Source: Clostridia bacterium
Lineage (GTDB): Bacteria > Bacillota > Clostridia > Lachnospirales > Lachnospiraceae
Assembly: GCA_003249225.1 (NCBI GenBank)
Contig: QKJQ01000027.1
Location: forward strand, 453,395 to 517,394
Reading direction: 5' to 3'
DNA: 64,000 nucleotides
The translations under genes and the position numbers were made by a program. This document shows positions 1 through 8,868 of this stretch, in pieces; position 1 is the first letter of the stretch, and the number at the start of each line of letters is the position of its first letter. Below the pieces are notes generated by a model. That model was given only the letters and a program-made list of their open reading frames with translations. It was not told where the DNA came from and searched no databases.

Positions 1-1
1 G

Positions 2-253
2 ACAGAAGAAGGAATCGCGCTATGCAACGCAGAAAAGCAAAAGTTCCGACAGGGTACCGAAGAATTGTTTACTGCGTTATCCACTGATGAAAAAGCACAA
101 CTGGAATCTCTAATGACAAAACTTTTAGACTCATGGAAGGTACAGAATGATTCGGAAGACAAAAATGAGTCAGAAGAACATAAAGAGTCACAAGAAACAT
201 CAGCATTGGAAGAAATGAACGAACTGGAAGAACAAAGTGAGTCAGAAGAATAA
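2..253 (+). CDS. MarR-family regulator, C-terminal fragment
   Basis: The frame is open from the left edge, so only the last 83 residues are present. The start (LTEEG-like turn, then a long helix and the ALSTDEKAQLESLMTKLL stretch) matches the C-terminal dimerisation helix of MarR-family winged-helix regulators, where a 'gls..E...l..ll.kl' pattern closes the protein. After it comes an unusual acidic tail of about 33 residues made of repeated S-E, E-E-S and E-E-H units. The DNA-binding wing lies outside the window, so the family call rests on the C-terminal pattern only. The acidic tail is not part of the usual MarR fold and may be disordered. Confidence 0.55.
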   Translation, partial: TEEGIALCNAEKQKFRQGTEELFTALSTDEKAQLESLMTKLLDSWKVQNDSEDKNESEEHKESQETSALEEMNELEEQSESEE

Positions 254-412
254 ATCGCAGCAACAGCCGCTTACGCGATTTTCATGGTATTTTTCTTCCA
301 TTAACATCTTACCGACCATTTCTGATAGAAATATACATTTTTGTCCGTAAAGAGATCTGTGAATCTGATAATTATTAATAGATCCTAAGACAGAATTAAA
401 TTCACAAAAGCC

Positions 413-460
413 AAATCTGCTGACAAATCCCACTCGCGGGTGGAGTTTGTCAGCAGATTT
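413..460. terminator. Long perfect inverted repeat between convergent genes
   Basis: Fifteen-base arms (413-427 and 446-460) are exact reverse complements, and the 18-base centre contains a further CCAC/GTGG pairing. It lies between the MarR end (+, stop 253) and the EamA gene (-, stop 541), so it probably terminates both. A short T-rich run follows on the plus strand. The rest of 254-540 shows no convincing gene. Confidence 0.7.
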
Positions 461-540
461 ATTTTGTTGGAACTTATTCTATGTAATAAAACGCAAGTGA
501 TTGCTGCAATGTATTCTTTGCTTCTCCTTCTTTTATGTTA

Positions 541-1401
541 CTAAAACAATAAGAGCAGAGTACCTGCAACAAGTATTGTCAGTCCTGCCGCAGCTTTTCC
601 GGTCAGCTTTTCTTTTAAGAACAGATAAGAGAATGCAATGGTCACCAATATGCTCAGCTTATCAATCGGGACAACAACACTAGCCGGTCCATCCTGCAGA
701 GCTCTATAATAGCAAAGCCAGGAGCCACCGGTCGCAAAGCCTGAAAGTACAAGAAACAACCAGCTTTTTTTATCAATATTTTTTACTGTATGCTGTTTTT
801 TTGTGATAAATACGACCAGCCATGCCATTAACAGCACGACAACGGTACGAACCGCAGTTCCAAGGTTCGACTCGATTCCTTCAATCCCAATCTTTCCAAG
901 GATTGCAGTTAAACTTGCAAATACAGCAGACAAAAGTGCATACAACATCCAGAGGCTGCTTTTCTTATCCACTCTACCACCTGTTTTCTTCTGAATCATA
1001 AGATAAGTCCCTGTTCCGATCAGAAGAACAGCTGCGACTTTAAAAATGGTTATATCTTCATGCAAGAAGATTACAGCAAGGACAATTGTTAGTAATGTGC
1101 TTGATTTATCGATCGGTGTTACTTTATTCACATCCCCCATCTGCAACGCTTTAAAATAACAAAGCCAGGATGCCCCGGTCGATATCCCGGATAAAATCAA
1201 AAATATCAAAGTTTTACTGCTGACATCAAAAAGTGTATCAAAGGAGCCTACAAGAAACACCATCATCCATGAAAATATCAATACTACAATCGTCCTTACC
1301 GCTGTTGCAACGTTGGAATCAAGATTCTTAATTCCCATCTTTGCCAGAATCGCGGTAAGACCCGCAAAGACTGCTGACCCAAAAGCAAATAAAATCCACA
1401 T
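541..1401 (-). CDS. EamA (drug/metabolite transporter) family permease
   Basis: 286 residues, almost entirely hydrophobic, with two homologous halves: both begin with a pattern like FAxxSAVFAxLTAILxKxGI and continue with an ...TAVRT.VVLL helix. This is the EamA tandem arrangement with about ten membrane helices. Family members export or import small metabolites; the substrate cannot be read from sequence. The gene starts 19 bases after the stop of the PocR/AraC regulator upstream on the same strand, and has a GAGGG ribosome site, so the two are very likely one operon and the regulator probably controls the transporter. Confidence 0.85.
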   Translation of the reverse strand: MWILFAFGSAVFAGLTAILAKMGIKNLDSNVATAVRTIVVLIFSWMMVFLVGSFDTLFDVSSKTLIFLILSGISTGASWLCYFKALQMGDVNKVTPIDKSSTLLTIVLAVIFLHEDITIFKVAAVLLIGTGTYLMIQKKTGGRVDKKSSLWMLYALLSAVFASLTAILGKIGIEGIESNLGTAVRTVVVLLMAWLVVFITKKQHTVKNIDKKSWLFLVLSGFATGGSWLCYYRALQDGPASVVVPIDKLSILVTIAFSYLFLKEKLTGKAAAGLTILVAGTLLLLF

Positions 1402-1420
1402 CGTATTCCCTCACTTTACT

Positions 1421-2284
1421 TTATTCTTCCACTGCTTCTCCCGATTTCCATTTTGTTCTGTACTGACTGGGTGTCAGAAGCATTTCCTTTTTAAATACTT
1501 TGGTAAAATAATTCCCATCCCGAAATCCCGTTTCTTCTGCCACTTCAGAAAGCGGCAGATCCGTTGTCCTTATTAAAAAACATGCCGCAGTGATTCGTTG
1601 TTCCTGAATGTAGGAAGAAAGATTTCTGCCGGTTATTGATTTATAGAGAGAACTCAGATAGGTGGGATTCAGATAAACATGCCCGGCTATTTCTTTTAAT
1701 GTCATGGCATGGTGGATATTATTTTGAATATAACTTTCTATTTTTCCTATCACAGCATGTTCATTCAATGTAAAAACATTACTTTCAATCAAATGTGTAG
1801 CGCAGAGAGATTCGAATAGCTTAAAGCCCTGTGCTGCCTCTTCACCAAGTAACGTAAGATTTTTGTATTTTTGTATCAGAATATCTTTTGAGATACCGCT
1901 GCATACGGATAACTCCTGCATATATTCCATGGAAAAAGATTTCTTTCTGGTTCGAAACTGTCCTATTACCAGGAAACCTGTATATATATCTTCAAAATAC
2001 AAAGGGCAGATAATCTCCAAAAGATTGGCATGGCAATCGTAAAGAAAAGGTTCTCTTGTTCTCTGGCAAAGTTCATGAGCACGATCATCGGACATACAGC
2101 AGAGCTTATTGGTTATTGGATTGCGTTCCAAAGCATAACAGAAGGGACTGTTCTTTTTTGAAGTGCAGATCCATTTTTTTGTCTCAAATCCATAGAATAA
2201 AATAGGATGCCTCACTGCTTTTGATAATAATTTCAAAATCTCAGTCATTTTTTCTTCATCAATATTCACTTTGTATGGGACCAT
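1421..2284 (-). CDS. PocR-domain AraC-family transcriptional regulator
   Basis: 287 residues. The N-terminal half (about 10-170) has the cysteine-rich pattern of the PocR ligand-binding domain (WICTSKK, LCCMSDD, ELCQRT, DCHANLLEIICPLYF), which in relatives binds small molecules such as diols. The C-terminal about 100 residues (from IGKIESYIQ) are a double helix-turn-helix of AraC type ending in the TGFRDGNYFTKVFKKE signature and a PSQYR motif. It precedes the EamA transporter by 19 bases. PocR proteins often govern propanediol or microcompartment genes. A microcompartment redox module lies 24 kb away in this window, but no sequence link between them was found. Confidence 0.85.
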   Translation of the reverse strand: MVPYKVNIDEEKMTEILKLLSKAVRHPILFYGFETKKWICTSKKNSPFCYALERNPITNKLCCMSDDRAHELCQRTREPFLYDCHANLLEIICPLYFEDIYTGFLVIGQFRTRKKSFSMEYMQELSVCSGISKDILIQKYKNLTLLGEEAAQGFKLFESLCATHLIESNVFTLNEHAVIGKIESYIQNNIHHAMTLKEIAGHVYLNPTYLSSLYKSITGRNLSSYIQEQRITAACFLIRTTDLPLSEVAEETGFRDGNYFTKVFKKEMLLTPSQYRTKWKSGEAVEE

Positions 2285-2650
2285 GGTTTAACATCCTCCG
2301 ACAAGTAAATTCATTAGCCTTAATTATACTGGTTTCTCTTTCTGAAAGCTATGACAAATTCGTTTTTCAACTAGCAATTTCTTTTGTTTTTCAATATGAT
2401 ACAAAACTGCACTTTCCTTTTCTTTATGGGTTTGTCACTTTACAACACAGGTAATATATTTAGATTAGTCCATCTATCGTGAAACCGATCCAAGAGAAAA
2501 CCATCCTGATTTTCATCCGTTTGCTGCATTATGTAAGATAAAATCCAAATATATTACTATAAGCTGTGTCCTGCCGGGAACCTGCAAAACCGTGTTTTGA
2601 ATTCTGTTAGAAACTCTGCTATGATAAACTATCATGTTGCGATAAGTCAC

Positions 2651-2690
2651 TGCTGTACTGTTTTCTGCTGTACTGTTTTCTGCTGTACTA
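2651..2690. repeat. 15-bp direct repeat, 2.7 copies
   Basis: Two exact copies of TGCTGTACTGTTTTC (2651-2665, 2666-2680) followed by a partial copy to 2690, in the 517-bp gap between the AraC regulator and the GH2 gene. Two related motifs (GTGAAGCACTATATC, GTGAAGCACGGTATC) follow immediately to about 2725. The rest of 2285-2801 is AT-rich, probably holds the two divergent promoters, and shows no gene I would defend. Confidence 0.85.
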
Positions 2691-2801
2691 TAGTGTGAAG
2701 CACTATATCGTGAAGCACGGTATCTTGCTGTATGATACGCCGCTGTGATAAATCTTCCTGACGAAAACATGAATTCTTATAGAAAGAATGGAGACAATCG
2801 T

Positions 2802-5018
2802 ATGAACGATGCCATATCAATGAATCTGAACTGGAAATTTAAATATGCCTATCAAGAGGATTACCTGAGCACAGAGAACTTTGATGATTTTGAAGATGTA
2901 CACCTGCCGCATACTGTGAAAGAGATTCCCTATGACTGTTTTGATCAGACCATGACATGTGGTCTGTCAACGTATGTGCGTCAGTTTGATCTGCCTGAGA
3001 TTGCAAATAAAAGAGTTCTGCTGCAATTCGAAGGTGTATCTGCATGTTATAAGCTTTATATCAATGGTACAAACGCCGGGCAGCATAAAGGTGCCTATTC
3101 CAGCGAATTGTTCGATATCACGGAACTTGTCCGTTCTGGTTCCAATAAAATGCTGCTGGTCGTTGATTCGAATGAAAGACCGGATGTTCCGCCAAACGGT
3201 GCCACAGTGGATTACCTCATCTATGGCGGTATCTACCGTGATGTCAGTCTGTATATACAGGAGGAGATCTATCTGAAGGAAGTCATGTTCCGTTATGACG
3301 TAGAGAACACGTCACCGATTGTTTATCCTGAATTACATTGTGTAAATCATGGTGATACCTTTACCGGGAAAGTAAAAGTCTGCCTTAAGAAAGATGATGC
3401 AGTACATATTCAGTATGAGCAAATACTTGTGATTGAGAAAGGGAACTGCACAATTCTTCTGGATAAGAAGCAGATTCCTGAGGTCAGTCTCTGGGACACG
3501 TTTGCTCCAGTATTATATGACATAGAAATCACCTTGTGGAATAGAGATACTATAATTGATACGTACTCCTTGCGCACCGGATTCAGAACATTAAATGCGA
3601 CTGCCAATGGTTTCTATGTTAACGGAAGAAAGACAAAACTGATCGGACTCAACCGACATCAGTCGTATCCCTATATAGGATATGCACTTGGGAAAAGTGC
3701 ACAGGAAAAAGATGCAGAACTATTAAAGGATCTGGGTATCAATACCGTACGTTGCTCCCATTATATGCAGTCAAAGTATTTCTTAGACCGCTGTGATGAG
3801 CTTGGACTCCTGGTATTTGAAGAGATACCCGGCTGGGGCTTTATTGGCGGTGAGGAGTTTAAGAAAGTCGTCATGAATGATCTCGACAACATGATCATTA
3901 CACATTTTAATCATCCAAGTATTATTCTCTGGGGTACCAGACTGAATGAAACACTTGATAACGATGAACTGTATACCCTGACAAATAAGAAAAGCAAAAC
4001 GCTTGATCCGGGAAGACCTACGACCGGTGCAAGATGGCAGACGGGAAGCAACCTGATTGAAGATATCTACAGCTACAATGATTATACCCCTGAAGAAAAT
4101 GGTGTCTTCCAACTGCAGGAACCAGATGCTGTAATAAAGTCAGAGACGCCGCTCCCTTATCTTTTAAGCGAGCATACCGGCGCACTTCTTCCCGCAAAGC
4201 CGGATGATAACGAAGCCCGCCACGAAAAGGTTGCTCTCTATCATGCTGAAGTACTCAACAAAGTTTTAGCAAATGACAGACACCTCGGCGCAATAGCCTG
4301 GTGTATGAGTGATTATAATACACATAATGATCATAACTCCTTACAGAAAATATGCTTCCATGGTGTATTTGATATGTTCCGAGTTCCAAAGATGTCCGCA
4401 TACCTGTATAAGAGCCAGAAATCTCCGGATGAAGAACTTGTACTTGAACCCTGTTCTATGGTAGGACGTGGAGAACGAACCGAACCGGTACCTTTTTATG
4501 TGCTCACCAATTGTGATTTTATAGATGTCACACTTTCGACTGATATCACCAGACGCTATTATCCTGACCAGAATCTCAGCAATCTGCTTCATCCTCCCAT
4601 TAAAGTAACAGATAACGGTGAATTCTGGCAGGACAGATGGCAGGGTGCAACCATTGTCGGTTATAGCAACGGTAAGGAAGCTGCAAGAAGAACCTATTCA
4701 AACAATCCAAAACTAAATGACCTGATCCTGCAGCCAGACAGCACCAGGCTTCGTAACAGTGAGGTTGATTCCACCCGTATCGTCTGTACCTTTGTTGATG
4801 AGAATTCGAATCGGCTTTACTATCATAAGGAAGCCGTTCTGATTGAGACCGTTGGTGATATCGAACTGATTGGACCATCCCTGATTCCAACACTTGGCGG
4901 AACCATTGCCTTTTGGGTCAAGACCAAAGCAACAAAAAAATCAGGCACAGCAACCGTCTCCATAAGGTCCTGCAGACCAGAGATCGGGGTTAAGAAAATT
5001 GAGCTTGCATTAGTCTGA
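2802..5018 (+). CDS. Glycoside hydrolase family 2 enzyme (beta-galactosidase/glucuronidase type)
   Basis: 738 residues from the ATG at 2802, chosen because GGAG sits 8 bases upstream; an in-frame extension upstream has no ribosome site. Order: jelly-roll sugar-binding domain (to about 190), an Ig-like domain, then a TIM barrel starting at GLNRHQSYP (about 280). The barrel has the acid/base motif RLNE (Glu near 382) and the nucleophile motif LSEHTG (Glu near 456), so it should be an active retaining glycosidase. C-terminal beta domains follow. No signal peptide is present, so it acts in the cytoplasm on imported oligosaccharides. Exact substrate (galactoside, glucuronide, mannoside or arabinoside) is not decidable here. 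It stands alone with its own terminator. Confidence 0.88.
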   Translation: MNDAISMNLNWKFKYAYQEDYLSTENFDDFEDVHLPHTVKEIPYDCFDQTMTCGLSTYVRQFDLPEIANKRVLLQFEGVSACYKLYINGTNAGQHKGAYSSELFDITELVRSGSNKMLLVVDSNERPDVPPNGATVDYLIYGGIYRDVSLYIQEEIYLKEVMFRYDVENTSPIVYPELHCVNHGDTFTGKVKVCLKKDDAVHIQYEQILVIEKGNCTILLDKKQIPEVSLWDTFAPVLYDIEITLWNRDTIIDTYSLRTGFRTLNATANGFYVNGRKTKLIGLNRHQSYPYIGYALGKSAQEKDAELLKDLGINTVRCSHYMQSKYFLDRCDELGLLVFEEIPGWGFIGGEEFKKVVMNDLDNMIITHFNHPSIILWGTRLNETLDNDELYTLTNKKSKTLDPGRPTTGARWQTGSNLIEDIYSYNDYTPEENGVFQLQEPDAVIKSETPLPYLLSEHTGALLPAKPDDNEARHEKVALYHAEVLNKVLANDRHLGAIAWCMSDYNTHNDHNSLQKICFHGVFDMFRVPKMSAYLYKSQKSPDEELVLEPCSMVGRGERTEPVPFYVLTNCDFIDVTLSTDITRRYYPDQNLSNLLHPPIKVTDNGEFWQDRWQGATIVGYSNGKEAARRTYSNNPKLNDLILQPDSTRLRNSEVDSTRIVCTFVDENSNRLYYHKEAVLIETVGDIELIGPSLIPTLGGTIAFWVKTKATKKSGTATVSIRSCRPEIGVKKIELALV

Positions 5019-5033
5019 TTCAATTCCGCAAAA

Positions 5034-5074
5034 AAGAAGCAGTAAAGATTCTTATGGAACCTTGCTGCTTCTTT
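5034..5074 (+). terminator. Terminator of the GH2 gene
   Basis: AAGAAGCAG (5034-5042) pairs with CTGCTTCTT (5065-5073), starting 16 bases after the GH2 stop. Confidence 0.6.
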
Positions 5075-5148
5075 CCTGTAATCGAGAATCTCTGCTTCCT
5101 AACAACAAATCCAGATAAAATCTCTTTCCTGTCGTACCGTAGATTATT

Positions 5149-5252
5149 TTTCACTCTTTACTTTCACTGCATACTTTCACTGCATATTCTCGTTGCATAT
5201 ATTCACGCTATACTTTCACTGCATATTCTCACTCTATATTTTCACTCTATAT
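5149..5252. repeat. 13-bp minisatellite, eight copies, overlapping a gene end
   Basis: Eight consecutive 13-base units with no gaps (consensus TTTCACTGCATAT), from 5149 to 5252; several units are identical, the others differ at one to five positions. The right end runs 6 bases into the DJ-1/PfpI gene (stop codon at 5247-5249). Because 13 is not a multiple of three, copy-number change would not alter the protein beyond its last residue, but would change the 3' untranslated region. Confidence 0.92.
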
Positions 5253-5840
5253 ATAACAATCATACTCCATTCTTCTTGCCGTCTTTCGTACAATATCGGT
5301 CCCTATTAATTTCCCCATGATATAGAACGACATGTTGATTCCGGCAGAGATTCCTCCTGATGTTATAACAGGCGATGCATCGACATATTTCTCATCACGC
5401 AGTACTCTGACTCTTGGATACTCTTTTTCAAGGCGATCCAGATCCATCCAATGTGTCGTAGCTTCTTTTCCATCAAGAATTCCAGCTTCTGCCAGCAAAA
5501 AGGCTCCGGTACAGACAGACGCCATAATATCCACCTGCTTCATTTTGTTTTGCAGCCAGTTAATTGTCTTTTTATCATATCGCTCTACCTCTTCCGCGCC
5601 GTATCCGCCAGGAACAATCAGAATATCAACATCCGGAGCATCTTCAAAGTCATAATCAGGCTGAACTTTCAAACCATTCCTTGCCACGATCAATTCTTTT
5701 GATTTAGCAATGGTATATACCTTAAAAATCTTTTCTCTCGTTTCTCCCCATTCCGCCAAGGAGAAGACTTCAAAAGGTCCTGCCATATCGAGTACCTCTA
5801 CCTCGTTAAAAATCAGAATTCCAACTTTTTTTACTTTCAT
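5247..5840 (-). CDS. DJ-1/PfpI-family protein (class I glutamine-amidotransferase fold)
   Basis: 197 residues, one domain. It has the family layout: KVGILIFNEVEVLDMAGP at the N terminus with the conserved acidic residue region, DILIVPGGYGAE, and the nucleophile elbow ASVCTGAFLLA with Cys110, followed by THWMDLDRL. This subgroup resembles isonitrile hydratase-like and AraC-associated DJ-1 domains rather than PfpI proteases. Relatives act as hydratases, glyoxalase/deglycases or sensors; the specific activity is not known. The start has an ideal GGAGGAAGGAAT ribosome site. A 13-bp minisatellite abuts its stop codon. Confidence 0.85.
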   Translation of the reverse strand: MKVKKVGILIFNEVEVLDMAGPFEVFSLAEWGETREKIFKVYTIAKSKELIVARNGLKVQPDYDFEDAPDVDILIVPGGYGAEEVERYDKKTINWLQNKMKQVDIMASVCTGAFLLAEAGILDGKEATTHWMDLDRLEKEYPRVRVLRDEKYVDASPVITSGGISAGINMSFYIMGKLIGTDIVRKTARRMEYDCYI

Positions 5841-5978
5841 ATTCCTTCCTCCATAAAATCGTTCAGCGTAATATAATTCAGGTCTGTGTCTTGCCGCCTA
5901 TCTGACCAAATCATTCAACACTTTAAGATTCAGCAGACACTCATTGGAACATTTTTCTGATACTTTCAATTTATAAAA

Positions 5979-6002
5979 CGCACCTGTTTTTCAACAGGTG
6001 CG
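5979..6002 (-). terminator. Terminator of the GGDEF / cysteine hydrolase operon
   Basis: Perfect 9-bp stem CGCACCTGT/ACAGGTGCG with a 6-base loop, followed on the minus strand by TTTTATAAATT, 43 bases after the hydrolase stop. Confidence 0.85.
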
Positions 6003-6044
6003 GTCAATCACTAATACGATTTGTCGATTTTATAGCATACTATA

Positions 6045-6707
6045 TTATATATGTTTGATTTCTACCAGCACTTCCGGTTCAAAAGATCCGGTAAGCAACT
6101 GAAGATGCTTTTTACCCCTGTCTGAAAAATCAGACGGCATATAGGCATTAATTGGCTTTTTATCAGATATCCAGCCTAGTTTTAAGAACATTTCTGCAAC
6201 AAATTCACTGCAGAAAAATTTATCAAGCGGTACAGATTTTCGAAAAAATCTTCCCAGTACAACATCCCAGATCATCTGCCAGAAGGAAGGATCCTCGATT
6301 CCATGATATTCTTTGTTCAACACAAGAACCTGATTGTTCAAAGTATCCGGTCTCTCTATGTTCATCTTTCGATAAGCAAAATTAGCGGCTTCGTATTTTT
6401 TCAGATCATCTCCGTAATGTTCCATGCGTTCCCGCAGACTGACCAGCTTTACACCTGCTTTCTGGTCATGGAATATAACATCCGGAATATTCGTAAGCGA
6501 GGTTGCTTCCCATATCAAAGGCTCTTCCATATCATCAAGTCTGACAATAATACCGACATGTGACCATTCGCTGCATTCCAGAATCTCGATGAACTTACTT
6601 CCTTCATACTGTCCATTGAATAACATGATATCGCCGGTCTTCATCCCCGGTGCCAAATCATCAAAGGCTGCTTTTATCTGCGAACTTTTATCTTTCTCTT
6701 TTGTCAT
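6045..6707 (-). CDS. Permuted NlpC/P60 (YiiX/YebB-type) cysteine hydrolase
   Basis: 220 residues, no signal peptide. The order of catalytic motifs is that of the circularly permuted papain-fold family: His50 in WSHVGI, Glu67 in IWEAT, and the nucleophile Cys166 in FFCSEFVAEMF. LAPGMKTGDIMLFNG at the start is the usual YiiX opening. Relatives hydrolyse amide or ester bonds in peptidoglycan or lipids. The start ATG overlaps the stop of the upstream diguanylate cyclase by four bases (ATGA), implying translational coupling and a shared function, perhaps membrane or envelope turnover linked to cyclic di-GMP. Substrate unknown. Confidence 0.75.
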   Translation of the reverse strand: MTKEKDKSSQIKAAFDDLAPGMKTGDIMLFNGQYEGSKFIEILECSEWSHVGIIVRLDDMEEPLIWEATSLTNIPDVIFHDQKAGVKLVSLRERMEHYGDDLKKYEAANFAYRKMNIERPDTLNNQVLVLNKEYHGIEDPSFWQMIWDVVLGRFFRKSVPLDKFFCSEFVAEMFLKLGWISDKKPINAYMPSDFSDRGKKHLQLLTGSFEPEVLVEIKHI

Positions 6708-7810
6708 TGCGTTACCACCCTTAGCTGTTCAATCTTCACGTCATTTTTACCAAGTTTTTTAACATCATACATAAAGGCATCTGCTCTTTCAAAGAGCTTT
6801 TCACTGCTTTCGCCATTCCATACGGCAACTCCACAACTGAATGATAATTTACATTTATCAAAATCAAGCTTGTTTACTTCCATAAGCAGTCTTTCCATAA
6901 TTGTATTTACGGATTCATAATCTATGTCATGAAAAACTATGACAAATTCATCTCCGCCGTATCGCCCGACAATATCTTCTGTTCTGACGTTCGTCAGGAT
7001 CTTATTTGAGATTGTCCGCAATACTTCATCTCCATACAGATGTCCATATCGATCATTAATATCTTTAAAATGGTCCAGATCAAGAATTCCAAGATATACG
7101 CTTTTCTTTGTCTTTCTTGATTCATCGATCAGATATTCCAGCCGGTTATAAATGGTTCTTCGATTGTACAGACCTGTCAGATCATCCTTTTCAGATAATT
7201 CAAGAAGCTTTTTATTTTTCTGGTCAATATCCAGTTTGTCCTTATAATCTTTTATGCTGTAACGATAAAACATTCGGGACAAAAAGTATGCAAGCAAGGT
7301 ACAAAGTGCTCCATTAAACCTGTGGGAAAAAAGATAGGTGGCATTTTCCTGAAAAAAGCTCATGCCAACTGCGAATATAAGATAGTTTACCGTCAGCATA
7401 ATAAGTGTTGATCTGTAATCCATACGGCTTGCAGAAACAACAGCGACCAGCACCAACATAAAAATGGAGATATCATTAGAGATTCCCTGTGCATAAAATG
7501 TATTAATAATGGCAAATAAAATCATAAGTGATGCACAGATCAGAATGATCAGATTGGAATGTTTTACTGCGGATTTTACCTCTTTCTTTAAGAATTGAAG
7601 CGCTATTACTGCCGCAATTCCTGCAGCAATAATGATAAGTTTTACAATTATAAGGGCTCCCTTGTATAATGGATCATCATTAATGATGTATACAAGAGTC
7701 TGAACAATTACAACCAGTAAAATGATCAGGGCAATAGCCTGAAGTCTTTTTGCATTCTCTTTATTCAGTTGTCGGATAAAATCCTTTTGAAATTCCCCAA
7801 ATGTATTCAC
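6704..7810 (-). CDS. Membrane-bound GGDEF diguanylate cyclase
   Basis: 368 residues starting at GTG (7810), supported by AGAGGGG about 7 bases upstream. The first about 190 residues form five to six membrane helices with no recognised sensor domain. The C-terminal GGDEF domain is intact: DDLTGLYNRR, GDEVLRTI, YGGDEF (about 283-287), and an upstream RTED that fits the product-inhibition I-site (RxxD five residues before GGDEF). It should make cyclic di-GMP and be feedback inhibited. It overlaps the cysteine hydrolase downstream by four bases. An EAL phosphodiesterase elsewhere in the window (32167-34281) could remove the signal. Confidence 0.9.
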   Translation of the reverse strand: MNTFGEFQKDFIRQLNKENAKRLQAIALIILLVVIVQTLVYIINDDPLYKGALIIVKLIIIAAGIAAVIALQFLKKEVKSAVKHSNLIILICASLMILFAIINTFYAQGISNDISIFMLVLVAVVSASRMDYRSTLIMLTVNYLIFAVGMSFFQENATYLFSHRFNGALCTLLAYFLSRMFYRYSIKDYKDKLDIDQKNKKLLELSEKDDLTGLYNRRTIYNRLEYLIDESRKTKKSVYLGILDLDHFKDINDRYGHLYGDEVLRTISNKILTNVRTEDIVGRYGGDEFVIVFHDIDYESVNTIMERLLMEVNKLDFDKCKLSFSCGVAVWNGESSEKLFERADAFMYDVKKLGKNDVKIEQLRVVTQ

Positions 7811-7972
7811 TGTCAGACCCCTCTTTTCAAAGTTTCTAATCCTAAATACCTATTGTTTTTATTCTATCATGCATTTTCATTCTTGAAAAGAAAAATTAAG
7901 GGCATTTGTCCATTTTTTTTAATTTTAGAGTTTTTATCCGTATATCTCTGATCCATTCACTTTCTAAAAAAC

Positions 7973-8005
7973 AAACAGGGAATTGCTTTACCAATCGCCC
8001 TGTTT
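7973..8005 (-). terminator. Terminator of the lipoyl/DGC operon
   Basis: AAACAGGG (7973-7980) pairs with CCCTGTTT (7998-8005), with an inner ATTG/CAAT pairing; minus-strand reading continues into GTTTTTTAG. It lies 18 bases beyond the last DGC gene. Confidence 0.88.
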
Positions 8006-8022
8006 AAAATAACACTTTTTCC

Positions 8023-8430
8023 TTACTGCTCAGCAAGGATTTCATCAACTTTTTTACATATTTCACTTGCAACGATATCTGCCATTGCATAATGTTCCGG
8101 TCTGAGCTCACGAGCCGAAACGATCTTCGATAAAATCACATTCCTGTCCAGCAATTCTGTCAGAACTATAGTATCATGAACCTCCCCGCTGTATTTCAAA
8201 GTGGCAACCTTAGCGCAGCACTTATCGCAGCCATCGACTGCAATGACCGGATAATTCTTTGCAAACTCTCTTTCTTCCTCTCCTCCGGCTATATAAAGCG
8301 GGAGACATAGGGTAACGACTTTTCCGGGACGAAGTTCTTCCATTACTTTTCTGGTCGCCAGCCGAACAAGAGTCCCGCCAAGGAATTCTTCCCCGCTGCA
8401 GGAAAGTACTCCAACCTGTGTTTCTGTCAT
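8023..8430 (-). CDS. DGC-domain putative zinc-binding protein
   Basis: 135 residues. The diagnostic VDGCDKCCAK segment is the Asp-Gly-Cys motif of the DGC family (putative metal-binding proteins of unknown function), and VGVLSCSG at the N terminus supplies another conserved cysteine. Last gene of the seven-gene operon, 42 bases after the preceding DGC gene, with GGAGGAAGGAAT upstream of the ATG. Three DGC domains in a row in one operon suggests that they hand a metal, persulfide or dithiol-bound ligand between them. The biochemical role is not established. Confidence 0.75.
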   Translation of the reverse strand: MTETQVGVLSCSGEEFLGGTLVRLATRKVMEELRPGKVVTLCLPLYIAGGEEEREFAKNYPVIAVDGCDKCCAKVATLKYSGEVHDTIVLTELLDRNVILSKIVSARELRPEHYAMADIVASEICKKVDEILAEQ

Positions 8431-8472
8431 ATTCCTTCCTCCAATCTGCGCCGCAAGCTCATATAAGTGTTG

Positions 8473-8868
8473 TTACTGCGAAACACTTTCCATGACTTTC
8501 GCCGCAATCTTTTCTGCGAATTCGTCTACGATCTTCCATCCGTCTTCTGACAGAGCTGTTGCTGTTCCTGCATCACCCCCCCTGTGAGTACGCATTTCAT
8601 CAATGGAGCGGAATCTGGCTTTGATGATTCCTCCTGCACTTTCTACACTTTTTGCTGAACAAAGCGCCGGACAGCCATCCACCGTGATACAGTCGCACCC
8701 TTCCACTTTTGCTCTGGCCGCAGCATCCCCTGTCACAATATGGGCAAGACACACGGTTTCAGAAACCTCTGGTGCCAGATGGTTCGTAACCTCCAGCACG
8801 GCTTCTCTGGTCATCAGACCATATACTTTTCCTATGCCGCTGCAGGCAATCACTTTCACTTTAGACAT
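8473..8868 (-). CDS. DGC-domain putative zinc-binding protein
   Basis: 131 residues from the ATG at 8868, preferred over the ATG at 8877 because AAGGTGG lies 9 bases before it and directly abuts the other. Contains KVIACSGIGKVYG and ITVDGCPALCSAK, the two cysteine motifs of the DGC family. It overlaps the preceding fusion gene by 8 bases, so translation is probably coupled. It differs clearly from the next DGC protein (about a third of positions shared at most), so the two are diverged paralogues. Confidence 0.75.
   Translation of the reverse strand: MSKVKVIACSGIGKVYGLMTREAVLEVTNHLAPEVSETVCLAHIVTGDAAARAKVEGCDCITVDGCPALCSAKSVESAGGIIKARFRSIDEMRTHRGGDAGTATALSEDGWKIVDEFAEKIAAKVMESVSQ

Noticed and set aside
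242..433. 63-codon minus-strand frame
   Set aside because: No ribosome site, no motif, and it runs into the MarR coding end and the terminator region.
2513..2770. 85-codon minus-strand frame across the 15-bp repeat
   Set aside because: Low-complexity translation (ENSTAENSTA) explained by the repeat; no start signal.
5149..5252. Possible CRISPR array
   Set aside because: Units are 13 bp and contiguous with no spacers, and no cas genes are in the window.
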